In this document: piece by piece, positions 54,016 to 64,000 of the stretch | How positions within the stretch are numbered: position 1 is the first letter of the stretch | Layout of the letters: the number at the start of each line of letters is the position of its first letter | Origin: Vibrio gallaecicus | GTDB taxonomy: Bacteria > Pseudomonadota > Gammaproteobacteria > Enterobacterales > Vibrionaceae | NCBI RefSeq assembly: GCF_024347495.1 | Contig: NZ_AP025490.1 | Coordinates: 1,922,001 to 1,986,000, forward strand | Reading direction: 5' to 3' | DNA: 64,000 nt | The notes under the pieces: generated by a model | What the model was told of the DNA's origin: nothing | Database searches by the model: none | The model's input: only the letters and a program-made list of their open reading frames with translations | Made by a program: the position numbers and the translations under genes

Positions 54016-54528
54016 ATGTCTGTATGCCCCTGTGGTAGTGCTAAACACTATCAACAATGCTGCGAAATTGCCCATAATGACCATGCTAAAGTAACTTCTC
54101 CAGAACAGTTAATGCGCTCTCGTTATTCTGCACACGTGTTTGGTTTAGTTGATTACGTAATCACTACCTACCACCCTAGTTGCAATGCAGAAGCGCAAAG
54201 AACAGGTATTGCCGAGTCGATCGACAGCGACTGGGCAGGTTTAGAAGTCATTGATACAACCAAAGGATCTCATGAGAACGAAGGCTTTGTTGAGTTTAAA
54301 GCTTACTTCAACGACGGTACCGAACAGTTTTGCATGCAAGAACGTTCGCGTTTTGTTCGTGAGGATGGTCTTTGGTATTACATTGATGGCACCTTCCCTG
54401 AACAAGAAGAAAATCAACAACCTGAAATTGATCCACGCTTAAACCAAACCATTGAAAGCTTTAAAATTGGTCGTAATGACCCATGTATTTGCGGGAGTGA
54501 TAAGAAATATAAAAAGTGTTGCGGATAA
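54016..54528 (+). CDS. ychJ: YchJ-family protein with two SEC-C motifs
   Basis: Cytosolic protein of 170 aa (UPF0225/YchJ). SEC-C zinc motifs flank the protein: C-P-C-G-S-A-K-H-Y-Q-Q-C-C at residues 4-16 and C-I-C-G-S-D-K-K-Y-K-K-C-C at the extreme C-terminus. The middle is an NTF2-like domain with L-M-R-S-R-Y-S-A-H-V. Enterobacterial YchJ has the same plan. Function unknown; the second SEC-C module resembles the SecB/ribosome-binding tail of SecA. Confidence 0.92.
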   Translation: MSVCPCGSAKHYQQCCEIAHNDHAKVTSPEQLMRSRYSAHVFGLVDYVITTYHPSCNAEAQRTGIAESIDSDWAGLEVIDTTKGSHENEGFVEFKAYFNDGTEQFCMQERSRFVREDGLWYYIDGTFPEQEENQQPEIDPRLNQTIESFKIGRNDPCICGSDKKYKKCCG

Positions 54529-54588
54529 AGATATCCAATTCGATTAACTAAGCTTACCGTCACTTAATTTCGCCACTTCGTACAAAAT

Positions 54589-54616
54589 AAAAAGGCTTCC
54601 ATTCGGAAGCCTTTTT
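54589..54616. terminator. bidirectional terminator between ychJ and the his operon
   Basis: Perfect 12-bp stem AAAAAGGCTTCC / GGAAGCCTTTTT with an ATTC loop, used by ychJ and by the end of hisI. Confidence 0.94.
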
Positions 54617-54646
54617 CATTAAAGATAATTATTATCAGAACACTGA

Positions 54647-55293
54647 CTATTTGTGGCGTTCTTTAAGCTTATTGATTACATCATCCATAGACAAACCTTG
54701 GTCTTGTAGCAGTACCATAAGGTGGTAAATCAAGTCAGCAGACTCACAAACTAATTCCGCCTTATCGCCCGACGTCGCCGCAAGCGCAACTTCAACGCCT
54801 TCTTCACCCACTTTCTGCGAAATACGCTTGGTGCCACGGGCATATAAACTGGCAGTATAAGAAGATTCAGGGTCGGCGTCCTTGCGGGCAGCCAGTAGCT
54901 GCTCAAGTTGATGAAGCCAGACCATTTGTGTTTCTTCTTGCTTATCACCATCCCAGCATGTTGTTGTTCCTGTGTGGCAAGTGGGTCCAATCGGATTGAC
55001 CTTAACGAGTAAAGTATCGTTGTCACAATCTAAAGAGATGTTAGCTAACTGAAGAACATTTCCTGAAGTTTCACCTTTAGTCCATAAGCGCTCTTTTGTT
55101 CGAGAGAAGAACGTCACTTGACCGGTTTCACCTGTTTTCTCAAGTGCTGCTGGGTTCATGTATCCCATCATCAGCACTTGGCTAGATTGGTAATCTTGAA
55201 CAATAGCTGGCACTAAGCCACCCACTTTTTCCCAATCAATACGCTCTGACAATGCGCCTACTTCTGTTTTTGATAAGCTTACGGGTTCAAAAC

Positions 55294-55297
<4 letters not shown>
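54647..55297 (-). CDS. hisI: bifunctional phosphoribosyl-AMP cyclohydrolase/phosphoribosyl-ATP pyrophosphatase
   Basis: HisIE fusion of 216 aa performing steps 2 and 3 of histidine synthesis. N-terminal cyclohydrolase domain: Q-V-L-M-M-G-Y-M-N, the metal-binding D-C-D-N-D-T and the zinc cysteines in [11 protein letters not shown]-terminal pyrophosphohydrolase domain from about residue 125: [13 protein letters not shown] and [13 protein letters not shown]. Last gene of the operon, overlapping hisF by 4 bases. Confidence 0.96.
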
Positions 55298-56786
<1,489 letters not shown>

Positions 56787-56829
56787 TTACATTCCTTATA
56801 TGGCAACGTTAGCCGCTGCCTAATCCTTA

Positions 56830-57444
56830 TTACAATTCCAAGAAGTTCTGAATCAGCTTAGAGCCAGCCTTTGAGGAGCGCTCGGGGTGGAACTGAACAC
56901 CATAATAGTTGCCACTTTGCACTGCGGCAGTGAACGGATTACCGTAATCACATTGTGCGATGGTGTAGTCACCTACTGGCATTGCAAAACTGTGGACAAA
57001 GTAGAAATACTCGCCTTCTTCGATATCTTTAAATAGCGGGTGGTTAGGTGTTGCCGTTACTGTGTTCCAACCCATGTGTGGTAGGGGTAAATCGCCCGTT
57101 TCAAGTAAACGAACTTCACCATCACACAAGCCTAAACACTCAACTAACTCGTCAGCCTTTTGACCTTTCTCTTGAGACAATTTGCCTAGTAACTGCATAC
57201 CTAAACAAATACCAAGTAGAGGCTTCTCCACTTGCTTCACAAGGGCGACAAGATCACGCTCTTGTAGGTTCTTCATTGCCTCACTAGCCGTGCCTACGCC
57301 TGGTAGGAAAAGCTTGTCTGCAGCAAGGACGACTTCTGGTTCTTTTGAAATATCAACCGCGTAACCCAAACGTTCAATGGCAAATTTCACTGATGAAACG
57401 TTGGCACAACCAGTATCAATAATGACTACTTTTTGCTCTTTCAT
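56830..57444 (-). CDS. hisH: imidazole glycerol phosphate synthase, glutaminase subunit
   Basis: Class I glutamine amidotransferase of 204 aa, ammonia donor for HisF. The catalytic cysteine is in [12 protein letters not shown] and the His-Glu pair in V-Q-F-H-P-E-R-S-S. The ATG at 57444 has AAGGA 9 bases upstream and gives the normal length; the frame stays open 44 codons further up inside hisB, but that part is a frame shadow. It begins 25 bases after the hisB stop. Confidence 0.96.
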   Translation of the reverse strand: MKEQKVVIIDTGCANVSSVKFAIERLGYAVDISKEPEVVLAADKLFLPGVGTASEAMKNLQERDLVALVKQVEKPLLGICLGMQLLGKLSQEKGQKADELVECLGLCDGEVRLLETGDLPLPHMGWNTVTATPNHPLFKDIEEGEYFYFVHSFAMPVGDYTIAQCDYGNPFTAAVQSGNYYGVQFHPERSSKAGSKLIQNFLEL

Positions 57445-57469
57445 TGTTTTTTCCTTGCTAACGTAAGCC

Positions 57470-58558
57470 TTACAGGACGCCTTTACTGCTTGGTAATTCA
57501 TTACCTTCAACTTTAATTGCTTGGCGAAGAGTCCGACCAAACGCTTTAAATAAGCTCTCAATGATGTGGTGATCATTATTGCCAGCAGAAGAAAGGTGCA
57601 ATGTACAAGCTAGTGTGTCGGTTAGAGAGCGGAAGAAGTGAACCACCATTTCAGTTGAAAGATCACCCACTTGTTCGCGGCTAAACTTAGCATCGAATTT
57701 CAAATACGGGCGACCAGAAAGATCTAGTGCACACTGAGCTAGACACTCATCCATTGGTAGGCTGAAACCAAAACGACCAATACCGCGTTTCTCACCAAGC
57801 GCATCTTTTAATGCCTGACCTAATGCTAATGCAGTATCTTCAATCGTGTGGTGATCATCAATGTGCAAATCACCCTTCACGGTCAGGTTCATTTGGAAGC
57901 CACCGTGCGTCGCAATTTGATCAAGCATGTGATCAAAGAAGCCCATACCAGTGTCAATTTTGTTGCCGCCAGTTTCATCAAGGTTTACTGCTACTTTGAT
58001 GTCGGTTTCTTTAGTCGTGCGTACCACTTCAGCAACACGAGCGTTAACCGTCAGATCTTTAACAATTTGTGGCCAGTTAAGCGTACCATCCGTTTCTGCA
58101 TCCGGGCCATATTGAATACCGCGGATTGCCATGTTCTCAGCTAATTGAAGATCAGTAATGCGATCACCAATCACAACAGATTTTTGGAAATCAACTTTTC
58201 CACCCTGAAGGTATTCTTTTACCATTCCAAGCTTAGGCTTACGGCAAGAGCAGTTATCTTCATCAAAGTGAGGACAAATCAGTACATCATCAAACTTAAC
58301 ACCTTGAGATTCAAAGAACTCCATCATCATATTGTGCGGAGCATCGAATTCATCTTGTGGGTAACTATCAGTACCTAAACCATCTTGATTAGTCACCATA
58401 ACTAAGCGATACCCAGCGTCTTGTAGAGCCAGCAGGCTAGGGATAACTAACGGTTCAAATTTTAGTTTGTCTAAACGGTCCACTTGAAAATCAACGGGAG
58501 GCTCAACAATTAAGGTGCCATCTCGGTCAATGAAAAGTATTTTCTGTTGTTTACTCAC
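57470..58558 (-). CDS. hisB: bifunctional histidinol-phosphatase/imidazoleglycerol-phosphate dehydratase
   Basis: 362-aa fusion for steps 7 and 9 of histidine synthesis. The N-terminal HAD phosphatase has F-I-D-R-D-G-T-L (residues 9-16), V-T-N-Q-D-G-L-G and the zinc cluster [14 protein letters not shown]. The C-terminal dehydratase from about residue 170 has the Mn-binding [19 protein letters not shown] and N-D-H-H-I-I-E-S motifs. This fusion is typical of enterobacteria and vibrios. A 90-base gap to hisC contains a small CCTAGC/GCTAGG hairpin. Confidence 0.97.
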   Translation of the reverse strand: MSKQQKILFIDRDGTLIVEPPVDFQVDRLDKLKFEPLVIPSLLALQDAGYRLVMVTNQDGLGTDSYPQDEFDAPHNMMMEFFESQGVKFDDVLICPHFDEDNCSCRKPKLGMVKEYLQGGKVDFQKSVVIGDRITDLQLAENMAIRGIQYGPDAETDGTLNWPQIVKDLTVNARVAEVVRTTKETDIKVAVNLDETGGNKIDTGMGFFDHMLDQIATHGGFQMNLTVKGDLHIDDHHTIEDTALALGQALKDALGEKRGIGRFGFSLPMDECLAQCALDLSGRPYLKFDAKFSREQVGDLSTEMVVHFFRSLTDTLACTLHLSSAGNNDHHIIESLFKAFGRTLRQAIKVEGNELPSSKGVL

Positions 58559-58588
58559 TTGAACTTCCTTTTAATTTTAAATCTGTCG

Positions 58589-58607
58589 CCTAGCAAAAGT
58601 CGCTAGG
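58589..58607. repeat. small intercistronic hairpin between hisC and hisB
   Basis: CCTAGC-N7-GCTAGG in the only sizeable gap of the his operon (90 bases). Too short and without a T-run, so not a terminator; it may be an mRNA processing or stability element. Confidence 0.5.
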
Positions 58608-58648
58608 TTAAATATTCTTTCTTATCAAACCTCACGGCTTAACATGTA

Positions 58649-59698
<1,050 letters not shown>

Positions 59699-60994
59699 TT
59701 ATTTCGCTTTATTTAACTTTTCAACTCGAATGGTCACAGCACGCTTGTGCGCATCCAAGCCTTCGGCTTCTGCCATAGTTACAACCGTTGGAGCTAATAC
59801 TTTCAACCCATCTTCTGACAACTCTTGAACTGTCATTCGTTTAGAAAAATCAGCAAGCCCCAAACTAGAATACGTTTTTGTATAACCGTAAGTCGGTAAA
59901 ACATGATTTGTGCCCGAAGCATAATCACCCGCAGATTCAGGAGACCAGTCACCAAGGAATATTGAACCCGCATTATCTAATAATGGTAATAACTCTCTTG
60001 GGTTCTTTGTTTGAACAATTAAGTGCTCAGGTCCATAGAAATTGGAAATCGCAACAGCTTGAGTAATAGATTCAGAAATAATAATCAGGCTTGAAGCTAG
60101 TGCTTGTTGAGCTATGTTTGCACGAGTTAACTCTTTCAACTGTTTCTGGACAGCTTCTGTAACTTGATCAGCAATAACAGGAGAAGGAGTCACTAGTACC
60201 ACCTGAGAGTCAGGACCATGCTCAGCTTGGCTCAACAAATCAGCAGCGATAAAGTCAGGGTCTGCCATTTCATCGGCGATCACCATAACTTCAGAAGGTC
60301 CGGCTGGCATATCGATAGCTGCACCTCGGAAATCGTTACTGACTTGTCTTTTCGCTTCAGTAACAAACGCGTTGCCTGGTCCGAAAATTTTATCAACTTT
60401 AGAGACACTCTCAGTGCCATAAGCCATTGAGGCAACAGCTTGAGCACCGCCCACGTTATAAACTTCATCAATTTTGCATAATTTGGCAACATACAAAATT
60501 TCATCAGCAATTGGTGGTGGTGAGCACAGTACGACTTTACGACACCCTGCTATTTGAGCAGGAACACCCAACATTAATACCGTTGAAGGGAGTGGTGCGC
60601 TTCCACCAGGAATATATAAGCCAACAGTATTGATTGCGCGAGTAATTTGCTCACACACCACACCAGGTTGGGTTTCTACACGTAATGGTTGAGGCTTTTG
60701 AGCTTCATGAAATTTAGCTATATTTTTATAAGCTTGCTCAAGCGCCAACTTCATTTCTTCACTCAAGCGTTCGCTGGCTTCTTCTATTTCAGAAGTGCTC
60801 ACTCGAATAGACTCAGGAGTCACACGATCAAACTTTTCAGCCAGAGAAAATAAAGCAGCATCGCCTTCAGAGCGTACCTTAGCGACAATATCGGATACCG
60901 CTGCAGTGATATTTGCTCCTTCAGTAATCGCTGGACGCTCTAATACTGAGTCTTGTTGAGATTCACTTAAAGATTGCCATACAACGGTTCTCAT
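59699..60994 (-). CDS. hisD: histidinol dehydrogenase
   Basis: NAD- and zinc-dependent enzyme of 431 aa that oxidises histidinol to histidine in two steps. Family signature visible around [31 protein letters not shown] (zinc ligands Gln and His) and the late [10 protein letters not shown]. Lies 5 bases after hisG. Confidence 0.97.
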   Translation of the reverse strand: MRTVVWQSLSESQQDSVLERPAITEGANITAAVSDIVAKVRSEGDAALFSLAEKFDRVTPESIRVSTSEIEEASERLSEEMKLALEQAYKNIAKFHEAQKPQPLRVETQPGVVCEQITRAINTVGLYIPGGSAPLPSTVLMLGVPAQIAGCRKVVLCSPPPIADEILYVAKLCKIDEVYNVGGAQAVASMAYGTESVSKVDKIFGPGNAFVTEAKRQVSNDFRGAAIDMPAGPSEVMVIADEMADPDFIAADLLSQAEHGPDSQVVLVTPSPVIADQVTEAVQKQLKELTRANIAQQALASSLIIISESITQAVAISNFYGPEHLIVQTKNPRELLPLLDNAGSIFLGDWSPESAGDYASGTNHVLPTYGYTKTYSSLGLADFSKRMTVQELSEDGLKVLAPTVVTMAEAEGLDAHKRAVTIRVEKLNKAK

Positions 60995-60999
60995 CTTAC

Positions 61000-61896
61000 T
61001 TACCCCATCATCTTTTCAATTGGCAGAACTAAGATTGAACTAGCACCAAGCTCTTTAAGCTGTTCCATTGTTTCCCAGAATAAATTTTCTGTACTTACAA
61101 GATGAACGGCAACTTTATCTTGGTCAGATGAAAGAGGAAGTACAGTTGGATCTTCTGCACCAGGTAGTAATGCTTTAATTTGTTCTAACTGGGAAGTCGG
61201 TGCGTGAAGCATGATGTATTTTGATTCTTTAGCTTGCTGTACGCCTTGCATACGAGTCAGAAGCTTTTCAATTAATGCCGTTTTATCTGCATCAAATTCA
61301 CCCTGGCGCTGAATCAAAGTCGCTTTTGATTTAAAGATAACTTCCACTTCTTTCAGACCGTTGGCTTCAAGCGTTGCACCTGTTGAAACTAAATCTGCGA
61401 TGGCATCAGAAAGACCTGCACGAGGGGCAACTTCAACTGAACCAGTTAACATACAAGCACTATAATCTACGCCCTGCTCATCCATGTAAGCTTTAAGTAG
61501 CTGCGGGTAAGTTGTTGCAATACGTTTACCGGCTAAGTCTTGAGGGCCGTTGTAATCTTCATCTTTATTGATCGCAATAGAGAGGCGACAACCACCAAAA
61601 TCTAAACGGCGTAACGCTTCAAACTCACACGGTTCATTCAAAGCTTTACGATCTAGACGAACTTCTTCAAGTTCATTTTCTCCGATAAAACCAAGGTCCA
61701 CTACACCATCCATGATCAAACCTGGGATATCGTCATCACGAACAAGTAACAAATCAATTGGCATATTTAGTGAATGAACAACAAGCTGCTCTCCCATGAT
61801 GTTAAATTTAACACCACATTTTTTTAGTAAGTTTTGGCACTCTTTACTTAAGCGACCTTTCTTTTGAATTGCGATTCTTAGGCGTTGTGTCTGCAT
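61000..61896 (-). CDS. hisG: ATP phosphoribosyltransferase, long form
   Basis: First and feedback-controlled enzyme of histidine synthesis, 298 aa. The long form has a C-terminal ACT-like histidine-binding domain (about 225-298), so no HisZ is needed. It begins [20 protein letters not shown]; the PRPP-binding region is D-L-V-S-T-G-A-T-L. The ATG at 61896 has AGGGA upstream and gives the E. coli-like start; an in-frame TTG at 61914 is less likely. First structural gene after the leader/attenuator. Confidence 0.97.
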   Translation of the reverse strand: MQTQRLRIAIQKKGRLSKECQNLLKKCGVKFNIMGEQLVVHSLNMPIDLLLVRDDDIPGLIMDGVVDLGFIGENELEEVRLDRKALNEPCEFEALRRLDFGGCRLSIAINKDEDYNGPQDLAGKRIATTYPQLLKAYMDEQGVDYSACMLTGSVEVAPRAGLSDAIADLVSTGATLEANGLKEVEVIFKSKATLIQRQGEFDADKTALIEKLLTRMQGVQQAKESKYIMLHAPTSQLEQIKALLPGAEDPTVLPLSSDQDKVAVHLVSTENLFWETMEQLKELGASSILVLPIEKMMG

Positions 61897-61952
61897 TGCT
61901 ATATCCCTGTGCAAAATATTGAATTTATTGAATAATTTTAAATAGCTAAAAC

Positions 61953-61989
61953 TAAAAAACCCTCGGGAGACTTTGTCATCCCGAGGGTT
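61953..61989 (-). terminator. his operon attenuator terminator
   Basis: 11-bp perfect stem AACCCTCGGGA / TCCCGAGGGTT with a 10-base loop and TTTTTT at its minus-strand exit, between hisL and hisG. Confidence 0.93.
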
Positions 61990-62015
61990 TAAATCTAAAT
62001 TCTTTGACTTAACCT

Positions 62016-62037
62016 CCGGGAGTAAAATTGCTCCCGG
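62016..62037 (-). promoter_or_regulatory. his attenuator upstream hairpin (pause/anti-terminator segment)
   Basis: CCGGGAG-N8-CTCCCGG forms a hairpin between hisL and the terminator. CTCCCGG can also pair with CTCGGGA-type arms of the terminator, the mutually exclusive pairing expected of a his attenuator; a further CGGGGAGG segment lies at the hisL end (62049-62056). Confidence 0.8.
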
Positions 62038-62061
62038 GTATACGTAAACCTCCCCGAAAGA

Positions 62062-62109
62062 CTAGATAGGGTGATGGTGATGATGAATGTTCATTACAAA
62101 TTTACGCAT
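62062..62109 (-). CDS. hisL: his operon leader peptide (15 aa)
   Basis: Leader peptide MRKFVMNIHHHHHPI with five consecutive histidines. Ribosome stalling at these codons when His-tRNA is scarce would favour the anti-terminator. The E. coli leader has seven consecutive histidines, also followed by proline. AAGAG lies 9 bases before the ATG; the stop is immediately followed by the attenuator segments. Confidence 0.93.
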   Translation of the reverse strand: MRKFVMNIHHHHHPI

Positions 62110-62146
62110 AGTTATCAGCTCTTATGTTGTTTGCTGTCTTGTCTCC

Positions 62147-62175
62147 ACACTAACTAAGGTGACACGCTTTTTCAA
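62147..62175 (-). promoter_or_regulatory. candidate promoter of the his operon
   Basis: Minus-strand TTGAAA (62170-62175), 17-base spacer, TAGTGT (62147-62152), about 38 bases upstream of the hisL ATG. The -10 match is weak. Confidence 0.35.
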
Positions 62176-62230
62176 CCATTTATTCTAAGTTTTTTCACTT
62201 AATTAAGAATAAACTTAACAAGCATAAAAA

Positions 62231-62252
62231 AAGGGAAGCTTCCGCCTCCCTT
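62231..62252 (-). terminator. terminator of the NhaC-type antiporter gene
   Basis: 9-bp stem AAGGGAGGC / GCTTCCCTT (one G-T pair) with a 4-base loop and TTTTTTT on the minus strand; it also insulates the his operon. Confidence 0.9.
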
Positions 62253-62289
62253 AACTGATTAATTTCTATTTAAGTATAAGCTTTTAATC

Positions 62290-63891
62290 TTATGCTTTGC
62301 TCGCGCAGTTTGCCATTTTGCAACGAGAGAAATACGCCAAGGCAAAACACACGGCAACAAAGGTTGCTGATGCTGCTGCAAATGAAATGGCAACTGACGC
62401 TGTCATACCTAGCGCAATAAAGCCTACACAAGAAACAAGAGCTACTGATAACGCATAAGGTAACTGCGTAGAAACGTGGTCAATGTGATTACAACGAGCA
62501 CCAGTAGAAGAAAGAATGGTCGTATCAGAAATTGGAGAACAGTGGTCACCAAAAACTGAACCCGCTAATACTGCACTTAGCATTGGTAGCATTAGCGCTA
62601 AATCTGTTGCACCCGCCATATCACCTGCGATTGGTAACATGATGCCAAATGTGCCCCATGAAGTACCTGTAGAGAAAGCCATTAAGCCAGCAAGTAAGAA
62701 CAGGATAACAGGTAGCCAATGGTGGTCGATATTACCTTGCACCAATGAAGATAAGTAAGCGCCGGTTTTCATGTCGCCAATTACAGAACCAATCGTCCAA
62801 GCAAATACCAGAATCAAAATGGCGCCAAACATTGAACGAGCACCGATCCACATTGTTTTCACAATATCGATTGTTGGCAGCTTTTGCTTAAACACAGTAC
62901 CAAGTGCTACAAGTAAACCTAAGATACCACCGTAAACAAGAGACTTGCCAACATCGGTATTTTCAAATGCGCCTAGAAGATTGAAAGCGATACCATCAGC
63001 CGCAAGTGCTTGACCACCCGTATACATCATTGCAGCAACGGTTGCGACAATCAAAGAAACGATCGGCATCACTAGATCAGCAACAGAACCTGTTTCACTT
63101 TCTTCAATGCCTAGCTCTTCATTAAGATCTCTTGCATCTTTATTGTTGCTTTCATCGCCATCAAAACCTCGACCTTGCGAAGCTTCAATCTCGTGGTCAC
63201 GCATTTTGCCGACATCAAGACCAAACCAAGCAACAGCAAAGACCATCAGTAAAGCAAATACTGCATAGAAGTTCATTGGGATAAGTCGAATGTAAGCGCC
63301 AAGAGCTGAGTAATCAGTCATACCATGAGTGACTAAGATGCCACCAATGATTGTCATGATGTAAGCACCCCAGCTTGATGCTGGCATTAGTACACACATT
63401 GGAGCCGCTGTAGAATCTAAAATATAAGCTAGCTTTGCACGGGATACATAAAAGCGGTCTGTCACTGGGCGTGAAATGGCACCAACCGCTAAACTATTAA
63501 AGTAGTCATCAACAAAGATGAACACACCTAAGAAAGCCGCTAGCAATTTAGAGCCACGTTTACTTTTTACTCGTGATTGAGCCCATTCAGCAAAAGCGCG
63601 TGTACCACCGGATAACGTCAGTAATGCCGTCATCATACCCAATAGTAACAAGAACGCGACAATACTCATGTTCCAAGTATTAATTCCGCCATCTTCAATA
63701 AAGACACCAGAAACTTTTGTCCCAATATAGCCAGCAGCATTACCTAACGAGTAATCAGCTAATAAAAGCGCACCCATGACAATACCAACACCTAACGAGA
63801 CAAGTACCCGACGTGTGATGATAGCAAGGCTCAAAGCCACAATGGGCGGAAGCAAAGAAAGAGGAGATGTTGCAAAATCTATTAAATTCAT
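62290..63891 (-). CDS. Na+/H+ antiporter, NhaC family
   Basis: Polytopic inner-membrane antiporter of 533 aa with about 11-12 membrane segments. Family features: F-I-F-V-D-D-Y-F-N-S-L-A-V-G near residue 130, L-D-S-T-A-A-P-M-C-V-L-M-P-A-S-S-W-G, F-S-T-G-T-S-W-G-T-F-G and G-D-H-C-S-P-I-S-D-T-T-I-L-S-S. A charged cytoplasmic loop of about 50 residues (near 230-275) breaks the two halves. The ATG at 63891 is chosen; a TTG at 63900 would add three residues. The family exchanges Na+ or amino acids and H+; the exact substrate pair is not evident. Monocistronic. Confidence 0.9.
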   Translation of the reverse strand: MNLIDFATSPLSLLPPIVALSLAIITRRVLVSLGVGIVMGALLLADYSLGNAAGYIGTKVSGVFIEDGGINTWNMSIVAFLLLLGMMTALLTLSGGTRAFAEWAQSRVKSKRGSKLLAAFLGVFIFVDDYFNSLAVGAISRPVTDRFYVSRAKLAYILDSTAAPMCVLMPASSWGAYIMTIIGGILVTHGMTDYSALGAYIRLIPMNFYAVFALLMVFAVAWFGLDVGKMRDHEIEASQGRGFDGDESNNKDARDLNEELGIEESETGSVADLVMPIVSLIVATVAAMMYTGGQALAADGIAFNLLGAFENTDVGKSLVYGGILGLLVALGTVFKQKLPTIDIVKTMWIGARSMFGAILILVFAWTIGSVIGDMKTGAYLSSLVQGNIDHHWLPVILFLLAGLMAFSTGTSWGTFGIMLPIAGDMAGATDLALMLPMLSAVLAGSVFGDHCSPISDTTILSSTGARCNHIDHVSTQLPYALSVALVSCVGFIALGMTASVAISFAAASATFVAVCFALAYFSRCKMANCASKA

Positions 63892-64000
63892 GATCTTCAA
63901 AAACCAGTTTATTATTTGGCTAGAGATCTACTGCAGATGACTTTGATAACAGCTTATCAAAGTCATGTTGAACTAAGCGAAAGGGAAGTGAACACTTCAC

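Noticed and set aside
54016..54528. SecA fragment because of the C-terminal zinc motif
   Set aside because: Two SEC-C motifs flank an NTF2-like domain, which is the YchJ plan; no SecA motor motifs are present.
57445..57576. 44-codon N-terminal extension of hisH
   Set aside because: Lies inside hisB in another frame; the ATG at 57444 has a good ribosome binding site and gives normal HisH length.

Overview
The window is an ordinary chromosomal stretch of a gamma-proteobacterium, very probably a Vibrionaceae member and most like Aliivibrio. It is AT-rich (about 40% G+C by eye). It carries the marine TMAO respiration set torECA, a Mn-dependent pyrophosphatase (PpaC), a pspF-sapABCDF junction, a VexIJK-like efflux set with two adaptor proteins, and a his operon with a polyhistidine leader. 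Genus and species are inferred from gene content and protein resemblance recalled from memory, not from a search. I see no rRNA, tRNA, IS element, prophage, plasmid gene, CRISPR array or defence island.

Layout. 0.1-3.8 kb: PilZ protein, DEAD-box RNA helicase, two small unknown genes, a DUF1289 protein and an HslJ-like META lipoprotein. 4.2-8.3 kb: ynjBCDF, an ABC importer of unknown substrate plus a CDP-alcohol phosphatidyltransferase. 8.3-10 kb: a methyltransferase/pseudouridine synthase pair. 10-13.4 kb: a chemoreceptor and a sodium:amino-acid (NSS) transporter. 13.8-17.6 kb: cardiolipin synthase, metC and tag, with a 7-bp tandem repeat between cls and metC. 17.6-22.8 kb: RND efflux operon. 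23-31 kb: phage-shock genes pspABC, divergent pspF, then sapABCDF. 31-34.7 kb: DUF2927 and DUF2750 proteins, ppaC, and a divergent predicted Mn exporter behind a Fur-like box. 34.9-40.6 kb: porin and torECA. 41-44.6 kb: a FetB-like permease, focA with an FNR-type site, and a coiled-coil lipoprotein. 44.8-54.5 kb: small regulatory and housekeeping genes (yeeZ-like, ydcF-like, tdk, cysS, ppiB, lpxH, EAL-HDOD, a large outer-membrane protein, ychJ). 54.6-62.1 kb: the complete his operon hisLGDCBHAFI. 62.3-63.9 kb: an NhaC-type Na+/H+ antiporter.

How genes work together. pspF activates pspABC from the opposite strand through a visible sigma-54 promoter and candidate upstream sites. TorC passes quinol electrons to periplasmic TorA; TorD is not in the window. 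The his operon contains every enzyme of histidine synthesis and a leader/attenuator. PpaC and the predicted Mn exporter share one intergenic region and may be linked through metal homeostasis. Most transcription units end in clear intrinsic terminators.

No single locus is convincingly a new system. The better leads are the pspA upstream AACC/GGTT sites, a mini-ORF overlapping the sapA start, the Fur-like box of the Mn exporter, a (ATCTTTT)7 tract before metC, long hairpins in the cysS leader and after sapF, and several uncharacterised proteins.
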